From Achromobacter xylosoxidans A8 (GTDB lineage Bacteria; Pseudomonadota; Gammaproteobacteria; Burkholderiales; Burkholderiaceae_B), in NCBI RefSeq assembly GCF_000165835.1, contig NC_014640.1, positions 6,138,001 through 6,202,000 on the forward strand: a DNA stretch of 64,000 nt, written 5' to 3'. Position 1 is the first letter of the stretch; the number at the start of each line of letters is the position of its first letter. The position numbers were made by a program, and so were the translations under genes. Positions 27,392 through 35,957 of this stretch are shown piece after piece. The notes beneath the pieces are model-generated. The model ran no database searches, was not told where the DNA came from, and was given only the letters and a program-made list of their open reading frames with translations.

Positions 27392-29997
27392 ACCAAAACT
27401 ACCGCAAGCCCCTGCCCGGCACCCGCCTGGACTACTTCGACACCCGCGCCGCCGTCGAGGCGATTTCGCCCGGGGCCTATGACCGCCTGCCCTACACCTC
27501 GCGCGTGCTGGCGGAAAACCTGGTGCGCCGCTGCGATCCGGCCATGCTGACGGACTCGCTGAAGCAGCTGATCGAGCGCCGCCGCGACCTGGACTTCCCC
27601 TGGTTCCCGGCGCGCGTGGTCTGTCATGACATTCTGGGCCAGACCGCGCTGGTGGACCTGGCCGGCCTGCGCGACGCCATCGCCGACAAGGGCGGCGACC
27701 CCGCCAAGGTCAACCCGGTGGTGCCGGTGCAGCTGATCGTCGACCACTCGCTGGCCGTGGAGTACGGCGGCAACGATCCCGACGCCTTCGCCAAGAACCG
27801 CGCCGTGGAAGACCGCCGCAACGAAGACCGCTTCCATTTCATCGACTGGACCAAGCAGGCCTTCCGCAACATCGAGGTCGTGCCCCCGGGCAACGGCATC
27901 ATGCACCAGATCAACCTGGAGCGGATGTCGCCCGTCATCTACACGCAGGACGGCGTGGCCTTCCCCGACACGCTGGTCGGCACCGACAGCCACACCCCGC
28001 ACGTGGACGCGCTGGGCGTGATCGCCATCGGCGTGGGCGGCCTGGAAGCCGAAAACGTCATGCTGGGCCGCGCCTCGTGGATGCGCCTGCCCGACATCGT
28101 CGGCGTGGAGCTGACCGGCCGCGCCCAGCCCGGCATCACCGCCACCGACATCGTGCTGACCCTGACCGAATTCCTGCGCAAGGAGAAGGTCGTGGGCGCC
28201 TACCTGGAGTTCTACGGCGCAGGCGCCGCCAGCCTCACGCTGGGTGACCGCGCCACCATCTCGAACATGGCGCCCGAGTACGGCGCCACGGCCGCGATGT
28301 TCTCGATCGACCAGCAGACCATCGACTATCTGCGCCTGACCGGCCGCGAGGACGAGCAGATCGCCCTGGTCGAGAACTACGCCAAGACCGCGGGCCTGTG
28401 GTCCGACAGCCTGAAGAATGCCGAGTACGAGCGCGTGCTGCGCTTCGACCTGTCCAGCGTGGTGCGCACCCTGGCCGGCCCGTCCAATCCGCATCGCCGC
28501 CTGCCGGTCAGCGACCTGGCCGAACGCGGCATCTCCGGCGTGGTGGAAAACGAACCGGGCCTGATGCCCGACGGCGCCGTGATCATCGCCGCCATCACCA
28601 GCTGTACCAACACCAGCAATCCGCGCAACGTCATCGCCGCCGGCCTGCTGGCGCGCAACGCCAACCGCGCCGGCCTGAGCCGCAAGCCCTGGGTCAAGAG
28701 CTCGCTGGCGCCGGGATCCAAGGCCGTGTCGCTGTACCTGGACGAAGCCGGCCTGACCGCCGACCTGGAAAAGCTGGGCTTCGGCGTCGTCGCCTTCGCC
28801 TGTACCACTTGCAACGGCATGTCGGGCGCGCTGGACCCCGTGATCCAGCAGGAAATCATCGACCGCGACCTCTACGCCACCGCCGTGCTGTCCGGCAACC
28901 GCAACTTCGACGGCCGCATCCATCCCTATGCCAAGCAGGCCTTCCTGGCCTCGCCGCCGCTGGTGGTGGCCTACGCCATCGCCGGCACCATCCGCTTCGA
29001 TATCGAACGCGACGTGCTGGGCACGGACGCCAGCGGCCGCGAGATCCGTCTGAAGGACATCTGGCCCAGCGACGAAGAGATCGACGCCGTGGTCAAGGCT
29101 GCGGTCAAGCCCGAGCAGTTCCGCAAGGTCTACGCCCCCATGTTCGGCATCCAGGACGACCGCAAGGCCGCCGTCAGCCCGCTGTACGCGTGGCGCGCGC
29201 AGAGCACCTACATCCGCCGCCCGCCCTACTGGGAAGGCGCGCTGGCCGGCGAACGCACGCTGCGCGGCATGCTGCCGCTGGCGGTCCTGGGCGACAACAT
29301 CACCACCGACCACCTGTCGCCGTCCAACGCCATCCTGCTGGACAGCGCCGCCGGCGAATACCTCGACAAGATGGGCTTGCCGGAAGAGGACTTCAACTCC
29401 TACGCCACCCACCGCGGCGACCACCTCACCGCGCAGCGCGCCACCTTCGCCAACCCCAAGCTCTTCAACGAAATGGTGAAGAACGAAGACGGCACGGTGA
29501 AGCAGGGCTCGCTGGCCCGCGTGGAGCCCGAAGGCAAGGTCATGCGCATGTGGGAAGCCATCGAAACCTACATGGACCGCAAGCAGCCGCTGATCATCGT
29601 GGCCGGCGCCGACTACGGCCAGGGATCGTCGCGCGACTGGGCCGCCAAGGGCGTGCGCCTGGCCGGCGTGGAAGCCATCGTGGCCGAAGGCTTCGAACGC
29701 ATCCACCGCACCAACCTGATCGGCATGGGCGTGCTGCCGCTGGAATTCAAGCCCGGCGTGAACCGCAAGACGCTGGGCCTGGACGGCACCGAAAGCTATG
29801 ACGTCATCGGCGCACGCAAGCCGCGCGCCGACCTGACGTTGGTGATCCACCGCCGCAACGGCGAAACCGTCCAGGTCCCCGTGACCTGCCGCCTGGACAC
29901 CGCCGAGGAAGTCTCGATCTACGAAGCCGGCGGCGTACTGCAGCGCTTCGCCCAGGACTTCCTGGAAGCCTCCGGCGCCGACAGGAAGGCCGGCTGA
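27388..29997 (+). CDS. acnD: Fe/S-dependent 2-methylcitrate dehydratase AcnD
   Basis: AcnD dehydrates (2S,3S)-2-methylcitrate to 2-methyl-trans-aconitate in propionate breakdown. The 869-residue length and N-terminal KPLPGT.LDYFD...AVEAI.PGAYD pattern match AcnD rather than the 890-residue AcnA. The 4Fe-4S cysteines are Cys406 (SCTNTSNPRN) and Cys472/Cys475 (CTTCNGMSG). The active-site DYGQGSSRDWAAKG loop is intact. The gene overlaps gntR by 4 bases and is followed by its usual partner prpF. Confidence 0.95.
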   Translation: MNQNYRKPLPGTRLDYFDTRAAVEAISPGAYDRLPYTSRVLAENLVRRCDPAMLTDSLKQLIERRRDLDFPWFPARVVCHDILGQTALVDLAGLRDAIADKGGDPAKVNPVVPVQLIVDHSLAVEYGGNDPDAFAKNRAVEDRRNEDRFHFIDWTKQAFRNIEVVPPGNGIMHQINLERMSPVIYTQDGVAFPDTLVGTDSHTPHVDALGVIAIGVGGLEAENVMLGRASWMRLPDIVGVELTGRAQPGITATDIVLTLTEFLRKEKVVGAYLEFYGAGAASLTLGDRATISNMAPEYGATAAMFSIDQQTIDYLRLTGREDEQIALVENYAKTAGLWSDSLKNAEYERVLRFDLSSVVRTLAGPSNPHRRLPVSDLAERGISGVVENEPGLMPDGAVIIAAITSCTNTSNPRNVIAAGLLARNANRAGLSRKPWVKSSLAPGSKAVSLYLDEAGLTADLEKLGFGVVAFACTTCNGMSGALDPVIQQEIIDRDLYATAVLSGNRNFDGRIHPYAKQAFLASPPLVVAYAIAGTIRFDIERDVLGTDASGREIRLKDIWPSDEEIDAVVKAAVKPEQFRKVYAPMFGIQDDRKAAVSPLYAWRAQSTYIRRPPYWEGALAGERTLRGMLPLAVLGDNITTDHLSPSNAILLDSAAGEYLDKMGLPEEDFNSYATHRGDHLTAQRATFANPKLFNEMVKNEDGTVKQGSLARVEPEGKVMRMWEAIETYMDRKQPLIIVAGADYGQGSSRDWAAKGVRLAGVEAIVAEGFERIHRTNLIGMGVLPLEFKPGVNRKTLGLDGTESYDVIGARKPRADLTLVIHRRNGETVQVPVTCRLDTAEEVSIYEAGGVLQRFAQDFLEASGADRKAG

Positions 29998-30011
29998 TCC
30001 GTCATCGGCAA

Positions 30012-30033
30012 GGCGGGCGCCGCAACGCCCGCC
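30012..30033 (+). other. Intercistronic hairpin between acnD and prpF
   Basis: An 8-bp perfect stem GGCGGGCG / CGCCCGCC with a 6-base loop fills part of the 64-base acnD-prpF gap. There is no T-run. It may stabilise the acnD transcript or set the ratio of the two products. Confidence 0.45.
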
Positions 30034-30061
30034 GCCCCATACCCATCATCAGGACTGCCCC

Positions 30062-31246
30062 ATGACCCATGCTCCCCAGACCAAGATAACCGCCACCTAC
30101 ATGCGCGGCGGCACCAGCAAAGGCGTGTTCTTCAAGCTCGACGACCTGCCCGAGTCCGCGCGCGCGCCCGGCGCCGCGCGCGACGCGCTGCTGATGCGCG
30201 TGATCGGCAGCCCCGATCCCTACGGCAAGCAGATCGACGGCATGGGCGCCGCCACCTCCAGCACCAGCAAGACCGTTATCGTCGGCAAGAGCACGCGTCC
30301 GGAGCATGACGTGGACTACCTGTTCGGCCAGGTCTCCATCGATCAGCCCTTCGTGGACTGGAGCGGCAACTGCGGCAACCTGTCGGCCGCCGTGGGGCCG
30401 TTCGCCATCACCAACGGCCTGGTCGACCCGGCCCGCGTGCCGCGGGACGGCATCGCCGTCGTGCGCATCTGGCAGGCCAACATCCAGAAGACCATCATCG
30501 CCCATGTGCCCATGACCGGTGGCGCCGTGCAGGAAACCGGCGACTTCGAACTGGACGGCGTGACCTTCCCCGCCGCCGAGCTGCGCCTGGAGTTCATGGA
30601 TCCGGCCGAGGAAGGCGATGGCGGCTCCATGTTCCCGACCGGAAACCTGGTGGACGACCTGGAAGTGCCCGGCATCGGCACCTTCAAGGCCACCATGATC
30701 AACTCCGGCATCCCCACCATCTTCCTGGACGCCGAAGCCCTGGGCTATCGCGGCACGGAGCTGCAGGACGACATCAACGGCGACGCCGCCGCGCTGGCGC
30801 GCTTCGAGACCATCCGCGCCCACGGCGCCCTGCGCATGGGCCTGATCAAGAAGCTCGAAGAAGCCGCCAGCCGCCAGCACACGCCCAAGGTCGCCTTTGT
30901 GGCGGCCCCCAAGGAATACGTTTCCTCCAGCGGCAAGCAGATCGGCCAGGGCGACATCGACGTGCTGGTGCGCGCGCTCTCCATGGGCAAGTTGCACCAC
31001 GCCATGATGGGCACCGCGTCCGTTGCCATCGCCACCGCCGCGGCAGTGCCGGGCACGCTGGTCAACCTGGCCGCGGGCGGCGGTGAACGCGACAACGTCT
31101 GCTTCGGCCATCCGTCGGGCACCTTGCGCGTCGGCGCCGAGGCCAAGCTGGTGGACGGCGAATGGAAGGTCACCAAGGCCCTCATGAGCCGCAGCGCCCG
31201 CGTACTGATGGAAGGCCGCGTGCACGTGCCGCGCGAGGGTTTCTGA
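30062..31246 (+). CDS. prpF: 2-methylaconitate cis-trans isomerase PrpF
   Basis: PrpF isomerises 2-methyl-trans-aconitate to the cis form and is required with AcnD. The N-terminus has the family's YMRGGTSKGVFF (catalytic Lys in SKG), and further on GNCGNLSAAVGPFAI with the substrate-binding Cys, and CFGHPSGTLRVGAE. 394 residues is normal. Last gene of gntR-acnD-prpF; prpB and prpC are not in the window. Confidence 0.95.
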   Translation: MTHAPQTKITATYMRGGTSKGVFFKLDDLPESARAPGAARDALLMRVIGSPDPYGKQIDGMGAATSSTSKTVIVGKSTRPEHDVDYLFGQVSIDQPFVDWSGNCGNLSAAVGPFAITNGLVDPARVPRDGIAVVRIWQANIQKTIIAHVPMTGGAVQETGDFELDGVTFPAAELRLEFMDPAEEGDGGSMFPTGNLVDDLEVPGIGTFKATMINSGIPTIFLDAEALGYRGTELQDDINGDAAALARFETIRAHGALRMGLIKKLEEAASRQHTPKVAFVAAPKEYVSSSGKQIGQGDIDVLVRALSMGKLHHAMMGTASVAIATAAAVPGTLVNLAAGGGERDNVCFGHPSGTLRVGAEAKLVDGEWKVTKALMSRSARVLMEGRVHVPREGF

Positions 31247-31262
31247 TTTTTTCAGTCCAAGA

Positions 31263-31288
31263 GCTGGCGGGAGACTCGGCCCGCCAGC
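31263..31288 (+). terminator. Hairpin after prpF
   Basis: A 9-bp stem (GCTGGCGGG / CCCGCCAGC, 8-base loop) 16 bases after the prpF stop, before the convergent peptidase gene. There is no T-run, so it may work only as part of a Rho-dependent end. Confidence 0.5.
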
Positions 31289-31311
31289 ACACCACGAGCT
31301 TAGCCCTACTC

Positions 31312-33504
31312 TCAATCAATTTTTTCCATTTCCCCTAAGAACCCCCATTTCCCCTCCCCGCTTTTGGCCCAAAGCCACATCTTCTTGCAGCCCTTGTCAG
31401 GAATAAAAACCTTGAAGGTCGGGAAATCCTGGCGCTCAACAATTGAGCCTACGCATCCTTCCTGACGGATTCGTCCAGCCTCACGGAAAACCCCATAGAT
31501 TTTCCCATCGGGATATCTTTCAGACCATGATCCATCACCATTCTTGTCCCAAACTCGAACACCGGCCTTATCGCCGTAAGGGTAATCGAAGCTGAACTTG
31601 GTCGGGGGTCCCAATGTCTGCGGCTTCAGCGGCAATAAAAACAATGCCAGGACGACTGCGCCAGAAACAGCGACTGAGAATGCACCTCCTCCAGGCCTGA
31701 CCAAATAGGGAGGCTTTGCGACGGGTAAAAGAGCAGTTACTTCACATACTGGCCAATCCGAATGAGGGAGTAATCTCTCCTGGTTTAAATCGCTCGGAGA
31801 ATACGCTCTTTCACCGCGTAATTTGGCCCAAGCATATGAAGCAAAAACAGTCAGAAAAGCCAATCCACACCAGAATAAAAAAATCTCTCGCAACGACGGC
31901 AATCGAGCTCCGATCGGATTCGTAACAATTCCCCAGCCTTCCACCGATTTCAATCTAAAAATTCCTGCGTACTCATACACAAGGGGTGGCAAATAATTAA
32001 CAATACCGTGCGAAAAAACCAAAGCCAGCAGGGTTAGCACGCCAAATCCTATGGGGCGAAGCATCCGTGAGGAAATAGGTCTCTTGGCTACAAACCGCAC
32101 CATCAGACCACACGCAATTATCATCACCAGGAATATGAGCGAGGCGGAAATTGAAAAACCTACGGCGACATCAACCTTGTTCCTCGCCGGATCAGCCCCT
32201 AACAAGAAAATTTTCCCAACCGTCGTCAGCACCGTTTTCGAACTAAGCATACCCAAGATCGCGCCCAACGTTGCAAACCCCCAGACCTCAATCATGATCT
32301 GCACGGTTTCGCCCCAATAGCGCCATCGCGCGCGACGCGTCATCAATGTCCGATAGGCATGATGAAAAACCAAAAAACTCAACCCCATGAAAATAACAAA
32401 AAAGCACACTAGCACTGGAAAAAAATACATATCCGTCTGCACGCAGGCAACTAAATCATTCCAAAAGGTTTGGTTATTTTTCGGCGCATCACAGGAAAGA
32501 CTTAGTGGTTGCGGCAACGAGGAAGCCACTCTGACGATTATCAACCCGGCAGCCAAACACAATAGTCTATCGACACGCCCCCACCCTGTGCCGGTCACAA
32601 GCCGTTCAAGCCTGTCGCGCGCAGAAGGATGGAACGAACGTAGCAACCGAAAGGCGAACGGCTTATCCTGAGCTAGCCGCGCCAGGTTATCGACAATGCC
32701 TTGCCTGTGGCCATGTTGTGCCGCTCCCTCGTCGGCCATGAACTCGCGCAAACGCATCATGTGGCGTAGGATCAGGCCGATCACCAAAGCACTGATTACC
32801 GAGGGAAAGCCCGCCACTCCTATCACGAGCGCGTTCGGACCAATCCCTCTGGCCACATCCAGTCCCGCCGCTTTCCATGCGGGCATCTTTTCGACAAACT
32901 GACTCCAAAAGTATCCTTGGAGCAAGGCAAAATTTATAATCAATAACAGGCAATATGCAATAAACGTATACCACGTTCCAATCAGCAGTAGAGTATCTCG
33001 CTTCGCCAAATGTATGCACTCATGCGCGAGAATACCGGCAGCTTGTGCTGGCACCTTCCTCCATAGCAGCCTGAGCCCTCCCCCGACGATGACGTACTGC
33101 CTCGGAAAAGTTAGAACGCAGCAAGCATTGGTATCTGTCAGGCTGGAAGTTGCAAGAAAGAGAGGGCTACGCTTGACCAAACCCCGCGCGATGCTCGTTG
33201 CTCCTGCATCCAATTCGGCATCAACGTCTGCCAACTTTCTGGGTCTGACTCGGGATAGCAGCCGACGCAGACGAAAATAACCAATCGCCCCTGCCAAGCC
33301 CAGCAGCAGCACTACTTGCGCCGCGCTTTCCAATACTGACCACTGTGGGTCTCTGTGACTGTTTCCCGTCCACCAAGCCAACCAGAGCGCGCCCAGATCC
33401 CTTTGCTGCGTGGCGTCCAAGACGATATATACCCACACAAGCAATAAGCCAATCCTAGTGTCATCAACGAGCGGGAGTTGATTGAGTCTTGCCGGCGTCG
33501 TCAT
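31312..33504 (-). CDS. Multispanning membrane M48-type metalloprotease with C-terminal Trp/Gly domain
   Basis: 730 residues with about ten membrane helices. The zinc motif is HECIH (about residues 161-165 from the ATG), and a downstream REFMADEGAAQ gives the third ligand Glu of M48 peptidases. The last 95 residues leave the membrane and carry an unusual domain: VRVWDKNGDGSWSERYPDG and a Cys-containing FIPDKGCKKMWLW. The ATG at 33504 follows AGGGG; a GTG one codon upstream is possible. Base composition is clearly less G+C-rich than the flanks and codon use follows, so acquisition is likely. It overlaps the upstream small gene by 41 bases. Confidence 0.85.
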   Translation of the reverse strand: MTTPARLNQLPLVDDTRIGLLLVWVYIVLDATQQRDLGALWLAWWTGNSHRDPQWSVLESAAQVVLLLGLAGAIGYFRLRRLLSRVRPRKLADVDAELDAGATSIARGLVKRSPLFLATSSLTDTNACCVLTFPRQYVIVGGGLRLLWRKVPAQAAGILAHECIHLAKRDTLLLIGTWYTFIAYCLLLIINFALLQGYFWSQFVEKMPAWKAAGLDVARGIGPNALVIGVAGFPSVISALVIGLILRHMMRLREFMADEGAAQHGHRQGIVDNLARLAQDKPFAFRLLRSFHPSARDRLERLVTGTGWGRVDRLLCLAAGLIIVRVASSLPQPLSLSCDAPKNNQTFWNDLVACVQTDMYFFPVLVCFFVIFMGLSFLVFHHAYRTLMTRRARWRYWGETVQIMIEVWGFATLGAILGMLSSKTVLTTVGKIFLLGADPARNKVDVAVGFSISASLIFLVMIIACGLMVRFVAKRPISSRMLRPIGFGVLTLLALVFSHGIVNYLPPLVYEYAGIFRLKSVEGWGIVTNPIGARLPSLREIFLFWCGLAFLTVFASYAWAKLRGERAYSPSDLNQERLLPHSDWPVCEVTALLPVAKPPYLVRPGGGAFSVAVSGAVVLALFLLPLKPQTLGPPTKFSFDYPYGDKAGVRVWDKNGDGSWSERYPDGKIYGVFREAGRIRQEGCVGSIVERQDFPTFKVFIPDKGCKKMWLWAKSGEGKWGFLGEMEKID

Positions 33505-33952
33505 CACTAGCCCCTAAGAACTGCGCGATAAGAGCATCGGCCAATGACTCCGCAGTGCGGGGGCTGAGCTTACGTACAGTGGCAGCGTGAACAATGGCTG
33601 CACGGATCTGCTGTGCCGATACGGAAATGCGACTGGGCATAGCGGGTGCCATGGATTGCACTGCACGCCGATCCAACGCCTTTTTCAGTGCGTCCTTACC
33701 GACATCCAATAGCGCATCAAAGAGTTTCGGCCAGATCGCTTGCATCACTGGAGCCGCCACCCCAAACAGCACCCCGGCCATCAATGGTATTTCGCTGGCG
33801 TCAAATGCTCCCGGCTGCCTGCCTATTTCTGCAGCGGCCATTCCTCGCGTTTCAACAATATCTGGCAGCAGTTCATATTCGGCGGGTTCCTCCTCTTCGA
33901 GAACCGACCCGATAGCCTGCCATATCTGGAGCTCTCCTTCGCTTATTTTCAT
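33464..33952 (-). CDS. Hypothetical 162-residue partner of the M48-type protease
   Basis: No family recognised. The N-terminus is acidic (EEEEPAEYELL), with a Gly/Ala/Phe-rich hydrophobic stretch at about residues 57-75 that may be one membrane or amphipathic helix, and a helical C-terminal half with ISVSAQQIRAAIVHAATVRKL. ATG at 33952 follows a clear GGGAAG site. The stop lies inside the next gene (41-base overlap), so translation is coupled; the two probably work together. Same low G+C as its neighbour. Confidence 0.7.
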   Translation of the reverse strand: MKISEGELQIWQAIGSVLEEEEPAEYELLPDIVETRGMAAAEIGRQPGAFDASEIPLMAGVLFGVAAPVMQAIWPKLFDALLDVGKDALKKALDRRAVQSMAPAMPSRISVSAQQIRAAIVHAATVRKLSPRTAESLADALIAQFLGASDDDAGKTQSTPAR

Positions 33953-34282
33953 AATCGCTTCCCACTATCTAGCTGACCCGATATTGGATGAACTTCCGAG
34001 GAGCATTTCATAAAAATCGAGAAAGGCTTGCAAATTTTATATAAGCTAGTTTGCCATCACCATAGTTATAATTTCCTAGTTAAAAATTACGCCCATACAA
34101 TTTTTCCTACGTCAATAGTAAAACCACGTAACTGTCTCTGCGCTTACGACAAAAAGTCGCCGAATACGGCAATGCATAGCCATGTCGCTAAATTTACCGG
34201 CAGAGTTCTGAGTCGAACGCGGGCTCCCTACATGAAGAACGGGGCTTTCAAGCCCCGTTTTTTTTTGCCCGGCGCAAGCGCC
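33953..34282. other. AT-rich gene-poor stretch at the islet edge
   Basis: These 330 bases are the most AT-rich of the window up to about 34190, with runs of A and T that contrast with the flanking DNA. They probably include the promoter of the islet genes. No protein gene was recognised; open frames here are short and have no ribosome site. The only clear signal is the terminator at 34238-34266. Confidence 0.5.
34238..34266 (+). terminator. Strong intrinsic terminator without an upstream gene
   Basis: AACGGGGCTT-TC-AAGCCCCGTT followed by T9: a 10-bp perfect stem with a long T-run, reading on +. The nearest + strand gene ending before it is prpF, 3 kb away, with an opposite-strand islet between. 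It may end an unseen small RNA or be a relic of the pre-insertion locus. Confidence 0.9.
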
Positions 34283-34954
34283 TCAGCCCTTCGCTCCCGC
34301 AGCCTCCAGCAGACGCACAACCTCGGTCTGCCCGCGCTCGCGCGCATGGCGCAGCGGCGTCACGCCCTTGCCGTCGGCCAGATTGACGTCGGCGCCGGCT
34401 TCAATCAGGCGCTTGACGATGGCCTGGTGGCGCGCGCCGCCATCGCCCAGGATCACGGCTTCCAGCAAACCGGTCCAGCCCAGGTTGTTCACATGGTCCG
34501 CGTCCACGCCCGCGCGCAGCAGCATGTCCACCACCTCGACGTGGCCGCGTTCGCACGCGGGAATGAGGGCTGTGCCGCCGTAGCGATTGGTGCTTTTCAG
34601 GTCTGCCCCGTGCGCCAGCGTCAGCGCCAGGATCTCGCGCAAGCCGCGGGCGCCGGCCAGCAGGTAGGCGCTGTCGCGGATCGCGTTCTGCGCGTTGACG
34701 TTGGCGCCGGCTTCGATCAAGGCACGGGCGGCCTCGACGTGGTTGCCCTGGGTCGCGCGCAGCAGCGGCGTATTGCCTTCCGCATCGCGCGTGTCCACGG
34801 CGGCGCCCTGCCCCAGCAGCTGCTTGACGCGGGCAGCATCGCCATTGCCCGCCGCGGTCAGCAGCGCGGAGTCTGGACCGGCGGCCGCGGCCACGCCTCC
34901 CACGCTCAACAGGAATGCCGCCAGCCAGATGCGGCCTGCACGAAAGATAGGCAT
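34283..34954 (-). CDS. Secreted ankyrin-repeat protein
   Basis: A signal peptide at residues 1-24 (hydrophobic core ending AAAAG) precedes about five ankyrin repeats with the usual patterns NTPLLRATQGNHVEAARALIEAGANVNA, quoted in part as TPLLRA...ALIEAGANVN, GGTALIPACERGHVEVV and GVTPLRHARERGQTEVV. 223 residues. Probably a periplasmic protein-binding scaffold; such ankyrins often pair with catalase or toxic enzymes, but none is adjacent. Divergent from the LysR gene at 35085. Confidence 0.88.
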   Translation of the reverse strand: MPIFRAGRIWLAAFLLSVGGVAAAAGPDSALLTAAGNGDAARVKQLLGQGAAVDTRDAEGNTPLLRATQGNHVEAARALIEAGANVNAQNAIRDSAYLLAGARGLREILALTLAHGADLKSTNRYGGTALIPACERGHVEVVDMLLRAGVDADHVNNLGWTGLLEAVILGDGGARHQAIVKRLIEAGADVNLADGKGVTPLRHARERGQTEVVRLLEAAGAKG

Positions 34955-35084
34955 GAGTACTTCCTCCAGATCAACAGCCTTGGAGCCGGCCGAATCGGCT
35001 GACCGCCCCGCGAAGCGCCTAGTATGGCGGCCGGGCCAAGTATTATGAAATTAATTGGCTTGATAGATTCGAGTGGACATTCCA

Positions 35085-35957
35085 ATGCTAGATCCTGTCC
35101 TGCTGCGTAGTTTCCTCACCGTCGTGGACACGGGCAACTTCACCCGCGCCAGCGAACTCCTGCACCTGACGCAATCCACGGTCAGCCAGCACGTCATCCG
35201 GCTGGAAGAGAACCTGGGCTGCCGCTTGCTGGACCGCACCCAACGCCATGTCCTGCCCACCGAGGAAGGCGAGCGCCTGCTGGGCTACGCTCGCAGCATC
35301 CTGCGCCTGGCCGACGAAGCGCGCGAAAGCGTGGCCGCCGCGCAGGCCAGCGCGGTGCTGCGCCTGGGCGCGCCGGAAGACTTCATGGGCGCGACGCTGA
35401 TGCCCACCCTTGCCGCCGTCGAAGCGGCCTATCCACGGCTGCGCGTGGAAGTCGAAGGCGGACTCAGCCACGAGCTGCTGCGGCGCTACCGCGATGGCGA
35501 ACTGGACCTGCTGCTGGTCAAGCAATGGGAAGTCGATGCCGATTGCGATGCGCACTGGCCCGAGCCCCTGTGCTGGATCACCGCGCGCAGTTCGCCGCCT
35601 CCCGCGCCCGATACCGCCGTGCCGCTGGTGGCGTTTCCGTCTGGCGCACTGTACCGGCAGGAAATGACCGCCATGCTGGAGACCAGCGGCAAGCCCTGGC
35701 ACGTGCGCTTTTCCAGCCCCAGCCTGCCCAGCCTCAGCGCAGCGGTCGCAGCGGGATTGGGGATCAGTCTGCTGCCTTGCGCCTGCGCCACGGCCGAACA
35801 CCGGCGGCTCACGCCCGAGGAAGGATTTCCCGCGCCTCGCGGCCTGCAACTGTCACTCTACGCGCGTGGCCGGCTCAGCGATGCCGGCCACGCGCTGCGG
35901 CGCGCGCTCCAGGACTTCTGCGAGGAACGCGCCGCGCAGGTCACGCCGCCGGCCTGA
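35085..35957 (+). CDS. LysR-family regulator near amidohydrolase/symporter genes
   Basis: 290 residues with LysR helix-turn-helix at residues 1-60 (SFLTVVDTGNFTRA, then TQSTVSQHVIRLEE) and a shortened effector domain. The frame allows a GTG start 4 codons earlier at 35073; ATG at 35085 is preferred as homologues begin with LD.xLL.SFL. It is convergent with the deaminase gene, the 3' ends overlapping by 17 bases, and may regulate it or the symporter beyond. Confidence 0.88.
   Translation: MLDPVLLRSFLTVVDTGNFTRASELLHLTQSTVSQHVIRLEENLGCRLLDRTQRHVLPTEEGERLLGYARSILRLADEARESVAAAQASAVLRLGAPEDFMGATLMPTLAAVEAAYPRLRVEVEGGLSHELLRRYRDGELDLLLVKQWEVDADCDAHWPEPLCWITARSSPPPAPDTAVPLVAFPSGALYRQEMTAMLETSGKPWHVRFSSPSLPSLSAAVAAGLGISLLPCACATAEHRRLTPEEGFPAPRGLQLSLYARGRLSDAGHALRRALQDFCEERAAQVTPPA

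Noticed and set aside
27244..29850. 868-codon open frame antisense to acnD
   Set aside because: Composition is typical of an antisense shadow (Val/His/Gly/Gln-rich), while acnD has intact Fe-S and active-site motifs.
34195..34240. Possible tRNA 3' end at the islet border
   Set aside because: The GAGTCGAACGC word is similar to a T-loop, but no acceptor stem, anticodon arm or CCA context could be built.
31300..34270. Islet as an integrated mobile element
   Set aside because: No integrase, transposase, terminal repeat or target duplication was seen, only a composition change.
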